Source: Curtobacterium citreum (GTDB taxonomy: Bacteria; Actinomycetota; Actinomycetes; Actinomycetales; Microbacteriaceae). From it: a stretch of 64,000 nucleotides of DNA. Below are positions 7,887 to 16,096 of the stretch, piece by piece. Each line of letters opens with the position of its first letter. Position 1 is the stretch's first letter. A program made the translations under genes and the position numbers. The stretch is from the NCBI RefSeq assembly GCF_006715175.1, contig NZ_VFMQ01000001.1:2852001-2916000 (forward strand). Direction: 5' to 3'. The notes beneath the pieces are model-generated. The model saw only the letters and a list, made by a program, of their open reading frames with translations. It was not told the DNA's origin and made no database searches.

Positions 7887-9215
7887 ATGTCGACGACGAC
7901 CGCGCGCACCACCACCGCGCCCACGACCGCCGCCGCCCGCCCCGAGGGTCGACTCGACCGGATGGGCATCCCCCGTCCGCTCGCCCTCGGCTTCGTCGCC
8001 GTGCTCGTCTTCATGACGGGCAACGGCGTCGAGTCGAACTTCATCACGCCGCACATGGTCGCGGTCCTCGGTAGCCCCGAGGCCACCGTCGCCACGATCG
8101 TGACGTTCTACAGCCTCGCCGCCCTCATCGGCAGCTACGTCTCCGGCGCCCTCTCCGACCTGATCGGGCCGCGCCGGGTGATGATCCTCGGGTTCGCCGT
8201 CTGGGTGGTCTTCGAGGTGCTGTTCCTGCTGGCGCTGAACGTCGAGAGCGTGCCCTTCGCCGCCGTCGCCTACGCCCTGCGCGGCTTCGGCTACCCGCTC
8301 TTCGCGTTCGCCTTCCTGGTCTGGGTGAACATCACCACGCCGGTCAAGCGCAACGGCGCAGCGGTGGGGTGGTTCTACGTCGCCTTCACCGGTGGCCTGC
8401 CGACGCTCGGCTCCCTGTTCGCCATCGGGGCCATCCAGGTGTTCGGTGGCGGGACGATCGGTGAGACGGGCGCGATGATCGCCTCGATCGGCCTCGTGGT
8501 CGCCGGGTTCCTCATCATGCTGTTCGGCGTCCGCCTGCCGAACGGCTTCTCGCGGATCGCGCCGGCCGCGGAGAGCGCCTGGCGGGTCCTGACGAGCGGC
8601 ATCCGCCTCACCGCGACGCGACCGAAGATCCTGATGGGCTTCCTCGTCCGCCTCATCAACACCGCACCCGAGTTCGGCATGTTCGTCGTGCTGCCCGCCG
8701 TGATCGCGAACGACCGCGGCTGGGGCCAGAGCCGCTGGCTGCTCATGACCGTCTGCGTCTACGCGACGAACATCCTGGTGAACGCCCTGTTCGGCTGGGT
8801 CGGCGACCGCATCGGCTGGCAGCGCACCGTCAAGTGGTTCGGCATCGTCGGCTCCGCGACCGGGCTCGTGGCCTGGTGGTACGTGCCGCAGCTGGTGCCC
8901 GCCGGGTCGGACTGGGGCTACGTGCTCTCGGTCGTGGCCGGCTGCGTGTTCGGGTGCCTGCTCGCGGGCTTCGTCCCGATGGGCGCGATCATGCCGGCGC
9001 TCGCTCCGGAGCACAAGGGTGCCGCGATGGCGATGTACACCACGGCCGCCGGCGGCGCGGCGTTCCTCGGCACCGGCGTCGTCGCAGCGGTCTTCGCGCT
9101 CGGCGGCGGCGGCCAGGCGGTCACCTGGACGTTCGTCGGCCTCTACGCCTGCGCGTTCGTGATGATCCACTTCCTCGACGTGCCGCAGGGGCGCCCGCAC
9201 CGCGGCACCCGCTGA
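7887..9215 (+). CDS. MFS transporter, polyol permease family
   Basis: A 442-residue MFS protein with twelve predicted helices. The opening GIPRPLALGFVAVLVFMTGNGVE and the SDLIGPRRVM loop fit the polyol permease family (ribitol, D-arabinitol and related carriers). It starts 18 bp after the zinc dehydrogenase stop and has GAGGAG before ATG 7887, so it is in the same operon. It is the only transporter in the cluster and would carry the free polyol. The N-terminal 20 residues are a Thr/Ala-rich cytoplasmic tail. Confidence 0.85.
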   Translation: MSTTTARTTTAPTTAAARPEGRLDRMGIPRPLALGFVAVLVFMTGNGVESNFITPHMVAVLGSPEATVATIVTFYSLAALIGSYVSGALSDLIGPRRVMILGFAVWVVFEVLFLLALNVESVPFAAVAYALRGFGYPLFAFAFLVWVNITTPVKRNGAAVGWFYVAFTGGLPTLGSLFAIGAIQVFGGGTIGETGAMIASIGLVVAGFLIMLFGVRLPNGFSRIAPAAESAWRVLTSGIRLTATRPKILMGFLVRLINTAPEFGMFVVLPAVIANDRGWGQSRWLLMTVCVYATNILVNALFGWVGDRIGWQRTVKWFGIVGSATGLVAWWYVPQLVPAGSDWGYVLSVVAGCVFGCLLAGFVPMGAIMPALAPEHKGAAMAMYTTAAGGAAFLGTGVVAAVFALGGGGQAVTWTFVGLYACAFVMIHFLDVPQGRPHRGTR

Positions 9216-9232
9216 GGCACGCCGACCCGACC

Positions 9233-9265
9233 CCGGGCGGCGGTGGCCGTCCCACCGCCGCCCGG
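9233..9265 (+). terminator. GC-rich hairpin between permease and kinase
   Basis: A perfect 14-bp stem (CCGGGCGGCGGTGG with its complement) and a 5-base loop, 18 nt after the permease stop codon, followed by a run of seven C. It is inside the presumed operon, so it may attenuate or protect the upstream mRNA. Bases 9266-9396 that follow are strikingly C-rich and G-poor. Confidence 0.6.
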
Positions 9266-9396
9266 TCCCCCCCGATGCGCACACCCCCTCACCGGCACGC
9301 GCGACCCCTCCGACCCGACCGACGCACCCGGTCGTCCGACCCGATCCTGACCCCATCCACCGGACCCCGGTCCACCGCACGACAGGAACGACCCCC

Positions 9397-11136
9397 ATGA
9401 CCACCATCCACGACGACCCCGAGGACTTCGCCGAGGACCAGCTCGCCGGCTGGCTCGCCCTGTACGCCGACCGCGTCCGCGGCGTGCACGGCGGCGTCGT
9501 CGCACTCCCGACGGAGGGCGCCGAGCGCCAGGTCGCCGTCGTCGTCGGCGGCGGCTCCGGGCACTACCCTGCGTTCTGCGGCGTCGTCGGTCCGGGCTTC
9601 GCCACCGGTGCCGTCGTCGGCAACGTCTTCACCTCGCCCTCGGCGGCGCAGGTCTACTCGGTCGCCAAGGCCGCCGACCAGGGCCGCGGCGTCGTGCTGT
9701 CCTTCGGCAACTACGCCGGTGACACCATGAACTTCGGGCTCGCCGCCGAGCGGCTCCGCGCCGAGGGCATCGACACCCGGATCGTCGTCGTGACCGACGA
9801 CGTGGCGAGCGCGGACGAGGTCACGAAGCGTCGCGGCATCGCCGGCGACTTCTCGGTGTTCAAGGCGATGGGTGCCGCCGCGGCCGCCGGCGCGGAGCTG
9901 GACGAGGTCGAGCGCGTCGGCACCGCCGCGAACGCCGCCACCCGCACGATCGGCGTCGCATTCTCCGGCTGCACCATGCCCGGCGCCACCGAGCCGCTCT
10001 TCTCGGTCCCCGACCGCCACCTCGGGCTCGGGCTCGGCATCCACGGCGAACCCGGCATCCAGGACGTCCCGGTGCTGCCGGCGCGGGACCTCGCCGCGCT
10101 GCTCGTCGAGCGTCTGCTGGCCGAACGACCCGAGGGCGCCGGACCGCGGGTGGCGCCGATCCTCAACGGCCTGGGCGACACGAAGTACGAGGAGCTCTTC
10201 CTGCTGTGGGGCCGGGTGCTGCCCCTCCTCGAGGACGCGGGGCTCGAGGTCGTCGAGCCCGAGGTCGGCGAACTGGTCACGAGCCTCGACATGGGCGGCT
10301 GCTCGCTGACGCTGCAGTTCCTCGACGACGAGCTCGAACGGTACTGGCGCGCCGATGCCTACACGCCGGCGTACCGCAAGGTCGCCGCCCCGGTCGCCGC
10401 GCTCGTGCCGGCCGCGGCCGTCACCGAGGCCGCTGCCGAGGCGACGGTCGTGCCGGAGGCGACCGGTGCCTCCCGGCGGGCCGCCGAGACCGCACGCGTC
10501 GCCGTCGAGGCGATGGACGTCCTGCTCCGCGAGCAGGAGGAGACGCTGGGCCGCATCGACGCGGTCGCCGGTGACGGCGACCACGGTCGCGGCATGGTCA
10601 AGGGCATCGGTGCGGCCCGTCGCGCCGTCGAGCAGACCGACCGGGAGGCCGGGGTCGCCTTCGTCCTCGGCCGTGCCGGTGAGGCGTGGGCCGCGTCGGC
10701 CGGCGGCACGTCCGGTGTGCTGTGGGGTGCGGCACTCGAGGCGTTCGGCCGCGCGCTCGGCGACGACGCCGAGCACGTGGACGCGGCCGACGTCGTCGCG
10801 GCCGCCCAGGCCTTCGCGGACTCGATCGTCCACCTCGGTGGCGCGTCCCGCGGTGACAAGACCCTGCTCGACGCCCTGATGCCGTTCGTCGACGAGCTGC
10901 GGTCCCGGGTCGACGAGGGTGCCGACACGGCGGAGGCGTGGCAGGCGGCGGCCGGGGTCGCGGTCGAGCAGGCGGCGGCCACGGCGGACCTGCGGCCGAG
11001 GGTCGGGCGTGCCCGGCCGCTGGCCGAGAAGAGCGTGGGGACGCCCGACGCGGGCGCCACCTCGATGGGGATGGTCCTCACGCGGATCGGCGAGGTGCTC
11101 GCGGTCCGCGCACGACGCGAAGGAGTGGACGCATGA
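9397..11136 (+). CDS. Fused DhaK-DhaL kinase, candidate erythrulose kinase
   Basis: A 579-residue ATP-dependent dihydroxyacetone-kinase-type fusion. The DhaK part has GGGSGH at 51-56 and the substrate-binding histidine H216 in GIHGEPG, which forms a covalent hemiaminal with ketoses in this family. The DhaL part (about 355-579) has GDGDHG at 392-397 (Mg-ATP aspartates) and a GGTSG loop. The phosphotransfer-type three-protein Dha system is absent, so ATP is the donor. In tetritol clusters this family phosphorylates D- or L-erythrulose. It overlaps the RpiB start by four bases (ATGA), which fits tight coupling. Plain glycerone kinase is the alternative. Confidence 0.85.
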   Translation: MTTIHDDPEDFAEDQLAGWLALYADRVRGVHGGVVALPTEGAERQVAVVVGGGSGHYPAFCGVVGPGFATGAVVGNVFTSPSAAQVYSVAKAADQGRGVVLSFGNYAGDTMNFGLAAERLRAEGIDTRIVVVTDDVASADEVTKRRGIAGDFSVFKAMGAAAAAGAELDEVERVGTAANAATRTIGVAFSGCTMPGATEPLFSVPDRHLGLGLGIHGEPGIQDVPVLPARDLAALLVERLLAERPEGAGPRVAPILNGLGDTKYEELFLLWGRVLPLLEDAGLEVVEPEVGELVTSLDMGGCSLTLQFLDDELERYWRADAYTPAYRKVAAPVAALVPAAAVTEAAAEATVVPEATGASRRAAETARVAVEAMDVLLREQEETLGRIDAVAGDGDHGRGMVKGIGAARRAVEQTDREAGVAFVLGRAGEAWAASAGGTSGVLWGAALEAFGRALGDDAEHVDAADVVAAAQAFADSIVHLGGASRGDKTLLDALMPFVDELRSRVDEGADTAEAWQAAAGVAVEQAAATADLRPRVGRARPLAEKSVGTPDAGATSMGMVLTRIGEVLAVRARREGVDA

Positions 11137-11618
11137 CGTACCGGTTGGTGGTGGGCTCCGACGACGCGGGCTTCGACTACAAGGAGGTCATCAAGCGTGA
11201 CCTCGAGGCGGACGACCGCGTGGCGAGCGTCGTCGACGTCGGGGTCGACGCCGACGGCCACACGGCGTACCCGCACGTGGCGGTGGACGCGGCGCGGATG
11301 GTGGCGGACGGTCAGGCCGACCGCGCGATCCTGGTCTGCGGCACCGGGCTCGGGGTGGCGATCAGCGCGAACAAGGTCCCCGGCATCCGAGCCGTCACCG
11401 CGCACGACTCGTTCAGCGTCGAGCGCTCCGTGCTGTCGAACGACGCGCAGGTGCTCTGCATGGGGCAGCGCGTGATCGGGCTCGAGCTCGCACGGCGACT
11501 GGCGAAGGAGTGGCTCGGGTACGAGTTCGACTCGACGAGCGCGAGCGCCGAGAAGGTCGCGGCGATCTGCGGCTACGACGGCTCGGTGCCGGTCGGTACC
11601 GACGTCGGGAGGGCATGA
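11133..11618 (+). CDS. RpiB-family isomerase, candidate erythrulose-4-phosphate isomerase
   Basis: A 161-residue LacA/RpiB-family isomerase: [10 protein letters not shown] at the phosphate-binding N-terminus, the VCGTGLG loop holding the catalytic cysteine near residue 69, and TAHDSFS. RpiB interconverts ribose and ribulose 5-phosphates; in tetritol pathways a paralogue turns D-erythrulose 4-phosphate into D-erythrose 4-phosphate, which enters the pentose phosphate pathway. ATG at 11133 overlaps the kinase stop (ATGA) and has GAAGGAG in the kinase end. This coupling to a ketose kinase is the main reason for preferring the four-carbon substrate. Confidence 0.85.
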   Translation: MTYRLVVGSDDAGFDYKEVIKRDLEADDRVASVVDVGVDADGHTAYPHVAVDAARMVADGQADRAILVCGTGLGVAISANKVPGIRAVTAHDSFSVERSVLSNDAQVLCMGQRVIGLELARRLAKEWLGYEFDSTSASAEKVAAICGYDGSVPVGTDVGRA

Positions 11619-11620
11619 GG

Positions 11621-11646
11621 GCGCTGGGTCCGCGGATCCCCAGCGC
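11621..11646 (+). terminator. Hairpin after the polyol operon
   Basis: An inverted repeat GCGCTGGG-TCC / GGATCCCCAGCGC with a small bulge, 2 nt after the RpiB stop codon. A second inverted repeat (GTCGGGTGCGC at 11650-11660 and complement at 11675-11685) follows and encloses TACGGT, a possible -10 for the next operon. Confidence 0.55.
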
Positions 11647-11736
11647 GCTGTCGGGTGCGCGACGTACGGTGCTCGCGCACCCGACGCTCCACGGCGACGC
11701 CGCTCGTGCACCCACCGCACCACCGAAGGGGACCCG

Positions 11737-12804
11737 ATGAAGAAGTCAGCCTGGCTGCCCGCCGCGATCGCCCCGGTCGTCGTGGCCGGAGCGATCGCCG
11801 CGCCCGTCATCGCGAACGCCGCCGCCGACCCGGTCGCCGGCACGGACCCGAGCGCGGCGGACGTGCTCGCGAGGATCGCGGCGTCCCGGGACGCGCAGTA
11901 CTCGGGCACGCTCTCGCAGACGAGCGACCTCGGCCTGCCGGAACTCCCCTCGGGCAGCGGTGGGTCCTCGCTCGAGGGTGGTGCGTCCGACGTCCTCGGG
12001 CTGCTCACCGCATCACACACCGCGCGCCTGTACGTCGGTGGCGAGGACGAACAGCGCTTCCAGCTGACGCAGCAGCTCGCCGAGCAGGACGTCGTCCGGA
12101 ACGGGTCCGACGTGTGGACGTGGGACTCGGAGGAGCGCAAGGCCGTGCACCTCACGCTCCCCGCCGGTTCCGATGCCCCCACGGCCGGCGCGACCACGCC
12201 GGCGCAGGCCGCCGAGCGTGCGGTCGCGGCGATCACACCGAGCACCCGGGTCTCCGAGCCGACGACGGTCCGCGTCGCCGGTCACGACGCCTGGCAGGTC
12301 ATCCTGACGCCGAGGTCCGACGACACGCTGGTCGGCAGCGTCCGGCTGGCGGTGGACCAGCAGACCGGGCTGCCGCTCCGCGTCACGGTGACGGCGGCCG
12401 GGCAGGACGACCCGGCGTTCCAGGTCGGCTTCACGAGTCTCGACTACGGCGCACCCGACGCCCGACTGTTCGACTTCACGCCGCCGGCCGGCGCGGACGT
12501 CACGACGAAGGACCTCTCCGACGCGGGTCAGCACCGACCGGGCCAGCACGGGCAGTCACAGGGTGCCGGTGTCCGGCCGACGGTGACCGGGTCCGGCTGG
12601 GACAGCATCGTCGAGCTGCCGACCGGGGACTCCGCCCGGACGACCCGGGACCCTGACGCATCGGCACTCCTCGACCAGCTGACGAAGCCGGTCGACGGCG
12701 GCCGGGCGCTGCAGACATCGCTCGTCTCGGTGTACCTGACGGACGACGGCCGGGTGCTCGCCGGCGCCGTGCCGGTGTCCGCGCTGGTCGCCGCCGCGAA
12801 GTGA
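11737..12804 (+). CDS. Secreted LolA/RseB-like protein
   Basis: A 355-residue exported protein with a Sec signal peptide (MKKSAWL, hydrophobic core to about residue 28, ANA-type cleavage). The rest has the repeating beta-strand pattern of the LolA/RseB fold (YSGTLSQTSDLGLP, ARLYVGGEDEQRFQL, VRNGSDVWTWDSEERKAVHLTL, AWQVILTPRSDD, VDQQTGLPLRVTV). In diderms this fold carries lipoproteins or senses envelope stress; in actinobacteria it sits outside the membrane and its ligand is unknown. GAAGGGG precedes ATG 11737. Its stop overlaps the start of an ABC ATPase (GTGA), so it is probably a partner of that exporter. Confidence 0.75.
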   Translation: MKKSAWLPAAIAPVVVAGAIAAPVIANAAADPVAGTDPSAADVLARIAASRDAQYSGTLSQTSDLGLPELPSGSGGSSLEGGASDVLGLLTASHTARLYVGGEDEQRFQLTQQLAEQDVVRNGSDVWTWDSEERKAVHLTLPAGSDAPTAGATTPAQAAERAVAAITPSTRVSEPTTVRVAGHDAWQVILTPRSDDTLVGSVRLAVDQQTGLPLRVTVTAAGQDDPAFQVGFTSLDYGAPDARLFDFTPPAGADVTTKDLSDAGQHRPGQHGQSQGAGVRPTVTGSGWDSIVELPTGDSARTTRDPDASALLDQLTKPVDGGRALQTSLVSVYLTDDGRVLAGAVPVSALVAAAK

Positions 12805-13832
12805 CGGCAGCACCGCAGCCGGGCGAGACAGCGCGGCAGCCGGGCGAGACAGCGCGGCAGCCGGGCGAGACAGCGCGGCAGCCGGACGACGCGTCGTCCG
12901 AGCTCGCAGTCCGCACCGAGGGGCTCGTCAAGGTCTTCCGGAAGCAGCGGGCCGTCGACGGCATCGACCTGGCCGTACCGCGCGGGTCGGTCTTCGGGTT
13001 CCTCGGCCCGAACGGCTCGGGCAAGACCACCACGATCCGCATGCTCCTCGGACTGTCCTCGGCGACGAGCGGCACGATCGAGGTGCTCGGCCGACCGGTC
13101 CCGGGCGCTCTGCAGGAGGTCCTGCCCCGTGTCGGCGCGCTCGTCGAGGGCCCGGCCGCGTACCCGTACCTGTCCGGACGCGCGAACCTGCAGCGTTTCG
13201 ACGTCGCCGACCCGAGCTCCGACCCGCGCACCCGTCGGGACCGCGTCGCGGTCGCCCTCGAACGCGTGGGGCTCACCCACGCCGCGGACAAGAAGGCACA
13301 CGCCTACTCGCTCGGCATGAAGCAGCGCCTGGGGCTGGCGAACGCCCTGCTCGCGCCGCGCGACCTGCTCGTGCTCGACGAGCCGACGAACGGTCTCGAC
13401 CCCCAGGGCACGCGCGAGGTCCGGAACCTCATCCGCTCGCTCGCCGACGACGGCACCACGGTGTTCGTGTCGAGCCACCTACTCGCCGAGATCGAGCAGG
13501 TCTGCACGCACGCCGCCGTGATGCGGAGCGGACGCCTCGTGGCGCAGGGGTCCCTCGACGACCTGCGCGCCACCGGTGGCCGGACCGTCACCGTACGGAC
13601 CCCGGACGTCGGCGAGGCCTCCGCGGTCCTCGTCCGGATCGGGCTCTCCCCCCGGCGCGACGCCGGTTCGGACGCCCTCGTCGCGGACCTGCCCGCCGAC
13701 CTCGAGCCGGAGACCATCACGGCGGCGCTCGTCCGTGCCGACGTCCGCGTCCGTGGCATCGCGCTCGGCGGTGGCACCCTCGAGGACCTGTTCGTCGCGC
13801 TCACCGGGGAGGGCTTCGATGTCGCAGCTTGA
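12801..13832 (+). CDS. ABC exporter ATP-binding protein
   Basis: A 343-residue ABC ATPase of the CcmA/NatA-like DrrA group: Walker A GPNGSGKT at 69-76, an atypical signature SLGMKQR near 170-176, and Walker B VLDEPTNGLDP at 191-201. A C-terminal extension of about 90 residues follows, as in drug and lipid exporters of this group. The N-terminus holds three perfect GETARQP repeats not found in the family. GTG at 12801 overlaps the LolA-like stop. The partner permease starts at 13819, inside the last codons. Confidence 0.88.
   Translation: MTAAPQPGETARQPGETARQPGETARQPDDASSELAVRTEGLVKVFRKQRAVDGIDLAVPRGSVFGFLGPNGSGKTTTIRMLLGLSSATSGTIEVLGRPVPGALQEVLPRVGALVEGPAAYPYLSGRANLQRFDVADPSSDPRTRRDRVAVALERVGLTHAADKKAHAYSLGMKQRLGLANALLAPRDLLVLDEPTNGLDPQGTREVRNLIRSLADDGTTVFVSSHLLAEIEQVCTHAAVMRSGRLVAQGSLDDLRATGGRTVTVRTPDVGEASAVLVRIGLSPRRDAGSDALVADLPADLEPETITAALVRADVRVRGIALGGGTLEDLFVALTGEGFDVAA
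12819..12881 (+). repeat. Three perfect 21-bp tandem repeats
   Basis: Three identical copies of CCGGGCGAGACAGCGCGGCA plus G at 12819-12839, 12840-12860 and 12861-12881, followed by a partial fourth. They encode PGETARQ three times at the start of the ABC ATPase. Being a multiple of three, copy number can change without a frameshift; identity of the copies suggests recent expansion. Confidence 0.95.
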
Positions 13833-14661
13833 CACCGCGCACCGGCCCAGGCGACCGTTCGCCCTGCTCGGCTCCGAACTCGCCCTGGTGTTCCGCCGTC
13901 GACGGACCTGGGCGATGCTCGGCGCGCTCGCACTCGTGCCGGTGCTCATCGCGATCGCCGTCCGGCTGACCACGGACCCGAGCGACCGCGGCCCCGCGTT
14001 CCTCGGCGACATCACGAACAACGGGCTCTTCGTCGCCTTCACGGCGCTGACGGTGTCGATCCCGCTGTTCCTGCCGCTCACCGTCGGGGTGGTGTCCGGG
14101 GACACCGTCGCCGGCGAGGCGAACCACGGCACGATCCGCTACCTGCTCGTCGCACCGACCGGCCGGCTCCGGTTCATCGTCGTGAAGTACGTCGGGGCGG
14201 TCGCGTTCAGCCTGGCCGCGACGCTCCTCGTGGTGCTCGTCGGTGCGGCGATCGGCGCACTGCTGTTCCCGATCGGCCCCGTCACGCTGCTGTCCGGGAC
14301 CCAGGTCGACGGCTGGTCGTACGCCGGCCGGGCCGTGCTCCTGGCGCTCTACGTGACGCTGTCGATGCTCGGCCTGTCCGCGATCGGCCTGTTCGCGTCG
14401 ACGCTCACCACCGTCCCGGTCGGGGCGATGGCGGCGACGGTCGTGCTCGCCGGGGTGTCGCAGGTGCTCGACCAGCTCCCCCAGCTCGACTGGTTGCACC
14501 CGTTCCTGTTCTCGCACCTGTGGCTCGGGTTCGGGGACCTGCTCCGCGACCCGATCGCGTTCGACTCGTTCGGGCAGAACGCTCTGCTGCAGCTCGGGTA
14601 CGTCGCGGTGTTCGGCGCGCTGGCGTACGGCCGGTTCGCGACGAAGGACGTCCTGAGCTAG
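13819..14661 (+). CDS. ABC exporter permease
   Basis: A 280-residue ABC-2-type membrane protein with about six helices, ending FATKDVLS. A cytoplasmic N-terminus (RRPFALLGSELALVFRRRRTW) precedes helix 1, and VSGDTVAGEANHGTIRYLLVAPTGR is the conserved cytoplasmic coupling segment of this family. ATG at 13819 lies within the ATPase gene, a 14-base overlap, so the two proteins are translated together. With the LolA-like protein it forms a three-gene unit closed by a strong hairpin. The exported substrate is unknown. Confidence 0.85.
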   Translation: MSQLDTAHRPRRPFALLGSELALVFRRRRTWAMLGALALVPVLIAIAVRLTTDPSDRGPAFLGDITNNGLFVAFTALTVSIPLFLPLTVGVVSGDTVAGEANHGTIRYLLVAPTGRLRFIVVKYVGAVAFSLAATLLVVLVGAAIGALLFPIGPVTLLSGTQVDGWSYAGRAVLLALYVTLSMLGLSAIGLFASTLTTVPVGAMAATVVLAGVSQVLDQLPQLDWLHPFLFSHLWLGFGDLLRDPIAFDSFGQNALLQLGYVAVFGALAYGRFATKDVLS

Positions 14662-14671
14662 CGACGGTCGA

Positions 14672-14715
14672 ACGACGAGACGGTCCGACCCCGCGGGGCC
14701 GGACCGTCTCGTCGT
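14672..14715. terminator. Strong hairpin between convergent genes
   Basis: A 16-base perfect stem (ACGACGAGACGGTCCG, 14672-14687, with its complement 14700-14715) 10 nt after the permease stop codon and before the stop of the convergent MDR gene. The loop contains a further CCCC/GGGG pairing. It likely serves both genes. The sequence is not related to the GGACGGGAGGC family. Confidence 0.75.
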
Positions 14716-14731
14716 CGTGGACGGACCTCGC

Positions 14732-15793
14732 TCAGGACGCGGGTGACGCGCTCCCGCCCGCCATCGTCTCGGTGTCGGCACCGCGCTGCTCGCCGTAGCG
14801 GTCGCGCAGGTCCCGGGCCTTCTCGGACCGGTACCAGTCGAGGCGCGCACCGGTCTCGACGGTCTGCATGCCGATCACGACCTTGCCGCGGGAGCGCATC
14901 TCGGCCAGGTCCTCGTACGCGTCCACGATGAACTCGAACGGGTAGAAGCCGGAGATGAGCACCTGCACGCGCCGGTCCTGCACGGCCTTGGCGAGCATGA
15001 CGAGCAGGTCGCGCGCCTCCTCGTCGTCCGCGGGGGCGCGGAGGAAGCGGAGTTCGACGTCGCGACGGTGCTCGGAGGTCACGAGCCGCTCCGACGGCAC
15101 GCCGAGGCGCTTCGCGAGGTCCGCCGCACCGCCCCCGCCGTGGTTGTCGATGAACGCGGTGATCGCTCGGCCGGCCGCCATCTGGCGGATGCGGTCCTCC
15201 TCGCCCTCGCCGTAGGCCACGGGCAGCGTCCCGATCTGGCGCAGGTAGTCGTGGTTCCGCGGGCTGCCGAGCGCGATCACGGTCGCGCCGGCGTCGTGGG
15301 CGAGCTGGCACTCGATGTGCCCGACCCCACCCGCGGCGGCGCTGATCACGACGGTGTCCTCGGGGCCGAGGCGCAGGCCGCGGACGATCGTCGCGGCGGT
15401 CGCTCCGGCGAGGTACAGCCCACCGGCGACCTCCCAACCGACGTGTTCGGGCTTCTTGATGACCGCGCCGCGCGGCACGCGCACCCACGTGGCGTGCGCG
15501 CCGCCGTCCGGGGCGTGTCCCATGACCTCGTCGCCGACCTTGAGGTCCTTGACCTCGGCGCCGCGTGCGCGGACGATGCCGGCGAAGTCGACGCCCTGGT
15601 GGGCCGGGAACGCGAGGTCGATGTGGTCGCGGAGCTTCCCCTCGCGGAGGAACCGCTCGACGTGGTTCAGGCCGGCGGCGACGACCTCGACGACGACCTC
15701 GCCGGGTCCGGGTTCGGGACGTTCCTGCGGGACGAGGTCGACGACGTCGAACCCGCCGTACCGGTCGTACTGCACGGCACTACCGATGCGCAT
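14732..15793 (-). CDS. Zinc-free MDR, quinone-oxidoreductase-like
   Basis: A 353-residue medium-chain dehydrogenase of the quinone oxidoreductase group: N-terminal GroES-like fold (RIGSAVQYDRYGGFDVVDLV, GLNHVERFLREGKL, HQGVDFAGIV, VGDEVMGH) and a Rossmann domain with AAAGGVGH in place of the GxGxxG of zinc ADHs. It lacks the zinc ligands. Such enzymes reduce quinones or enones with NADPH. A C-terminal DRYGEQRGADTETM tail is unusual. ATG at 15793 has GGAAGGAG upstream. It stands alone. Confidence 0.85.
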   Translation of the reverse strand: MRIGSAVQYDRYGGFDVVDLVPQERPEPGPGEVVVEVVAAGLNHVERFLREGKLRDHIDLAFPAHQGVDFAGIVRARGAEVKDLKVGDEVMGHAPDGGAHATWVRVPRGAVIKKPEHVGWEVAGGLYLAGATAATIVRGLRLGPEDTVVISAAAGGVGHIECQLAHDAGATVIALGSPRNHDYLRQIGTLPVAYGEGEEDRIRQMAAGRAITAFIDNHGGGGAADLAKRLGVPSERLVTSEHRRDVELRFLRAPADDEEARDLLVMLAKAVQDRRVQVLISGFYPFEFIVDAYEDLAEMRSRGKVVIGMQTVETGARLDWYRSEKARDLRDRYGEQRGADTETMAGGSASPAS

Positions 15794-15914
15794 GAGGGAC
15801 TCCTTCCGTCTGCATGACCCCCGGTGTACTCGCGCCGCCGGGACGGTGTCCGGGAGCGCGGGGTACTCGACGGGTCCCCTCCCGTGGGCGCGGTCGCCCC
15901 ACGCGAGCACGGGA

Positions 15915-15959
15915 CGGACGGGAGGCACGGCGCCGGTCCGGCACCGTGCCTCCCGTCCG
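15915..15959. repeat. GGACGGGAGGC inverted repeat, copy 3
   Basis: Sixteen-base arms (CGGACGGGAGGCACGG, 15915-15930, and complement 15944-15959) around a 13-base spacer. It lies between two genes transcribed in the same (minus) direction, so it is not confined to convergent gene ends. Confidence 0.88.
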
Positions 15960-16003
15960 GTCCGTCCCCGGCCGGGTGCCGGGCCGGTCCGCGTGGCCCG
16001 GAC

Positions 16004-16084
16004 TGCGCGACTCGGCCTGCGCGACCCGGCCCGCGCAGCCCGGCCCGCGCGACCGAGCCTGCGTCAGCCCTGCGCGGACCGGCC
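16004..16084. repeat. 14-bp tandem array next to a stop codon
   Basis: Four in-phase units of 14 bp (16004-16017, 16018-16031, 16032-16045, 16046-16059; consensus TGCGCGACCCGGCC), a shortened 11-base unit, and a further full unit at 16071-16084. The array ends 12 bases before the stop codon of the minus-strand phosphoesterase gene, so it would be in that gene's 3' untranslated region. Confidence 0.75.
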
Positions 16085-16096
16085 CGTGCCTCGCGC

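Larger units (their letters stand above)
15794..16096. other. Intergenic region with inverted repeat and 14-bp array
   Basis: No gene is visible. The region upstream of the MDR gene holds copy 3 of the GGACGGGAGGC inverted repeat (15915-15959) and a short tandem array (16004-16084) that runs up to the stop codon of the phosphoesterase gene. The rest is GC-rich sequence without a clear promoter motif; the MDR promoter must lie here. Confidence 0.8.

Noticed and set aside
4680..9407. A 1575-codon open frame on the minus strand
   Set aside because: Only its last 322 codons (SorC) are real. The rest lies antisense to the zinc ADH, permease and kinase genes, or in another frame of the SDR, and has an Arg/Asp/His-rich composition typical of antisense frames in high-GC DNA.
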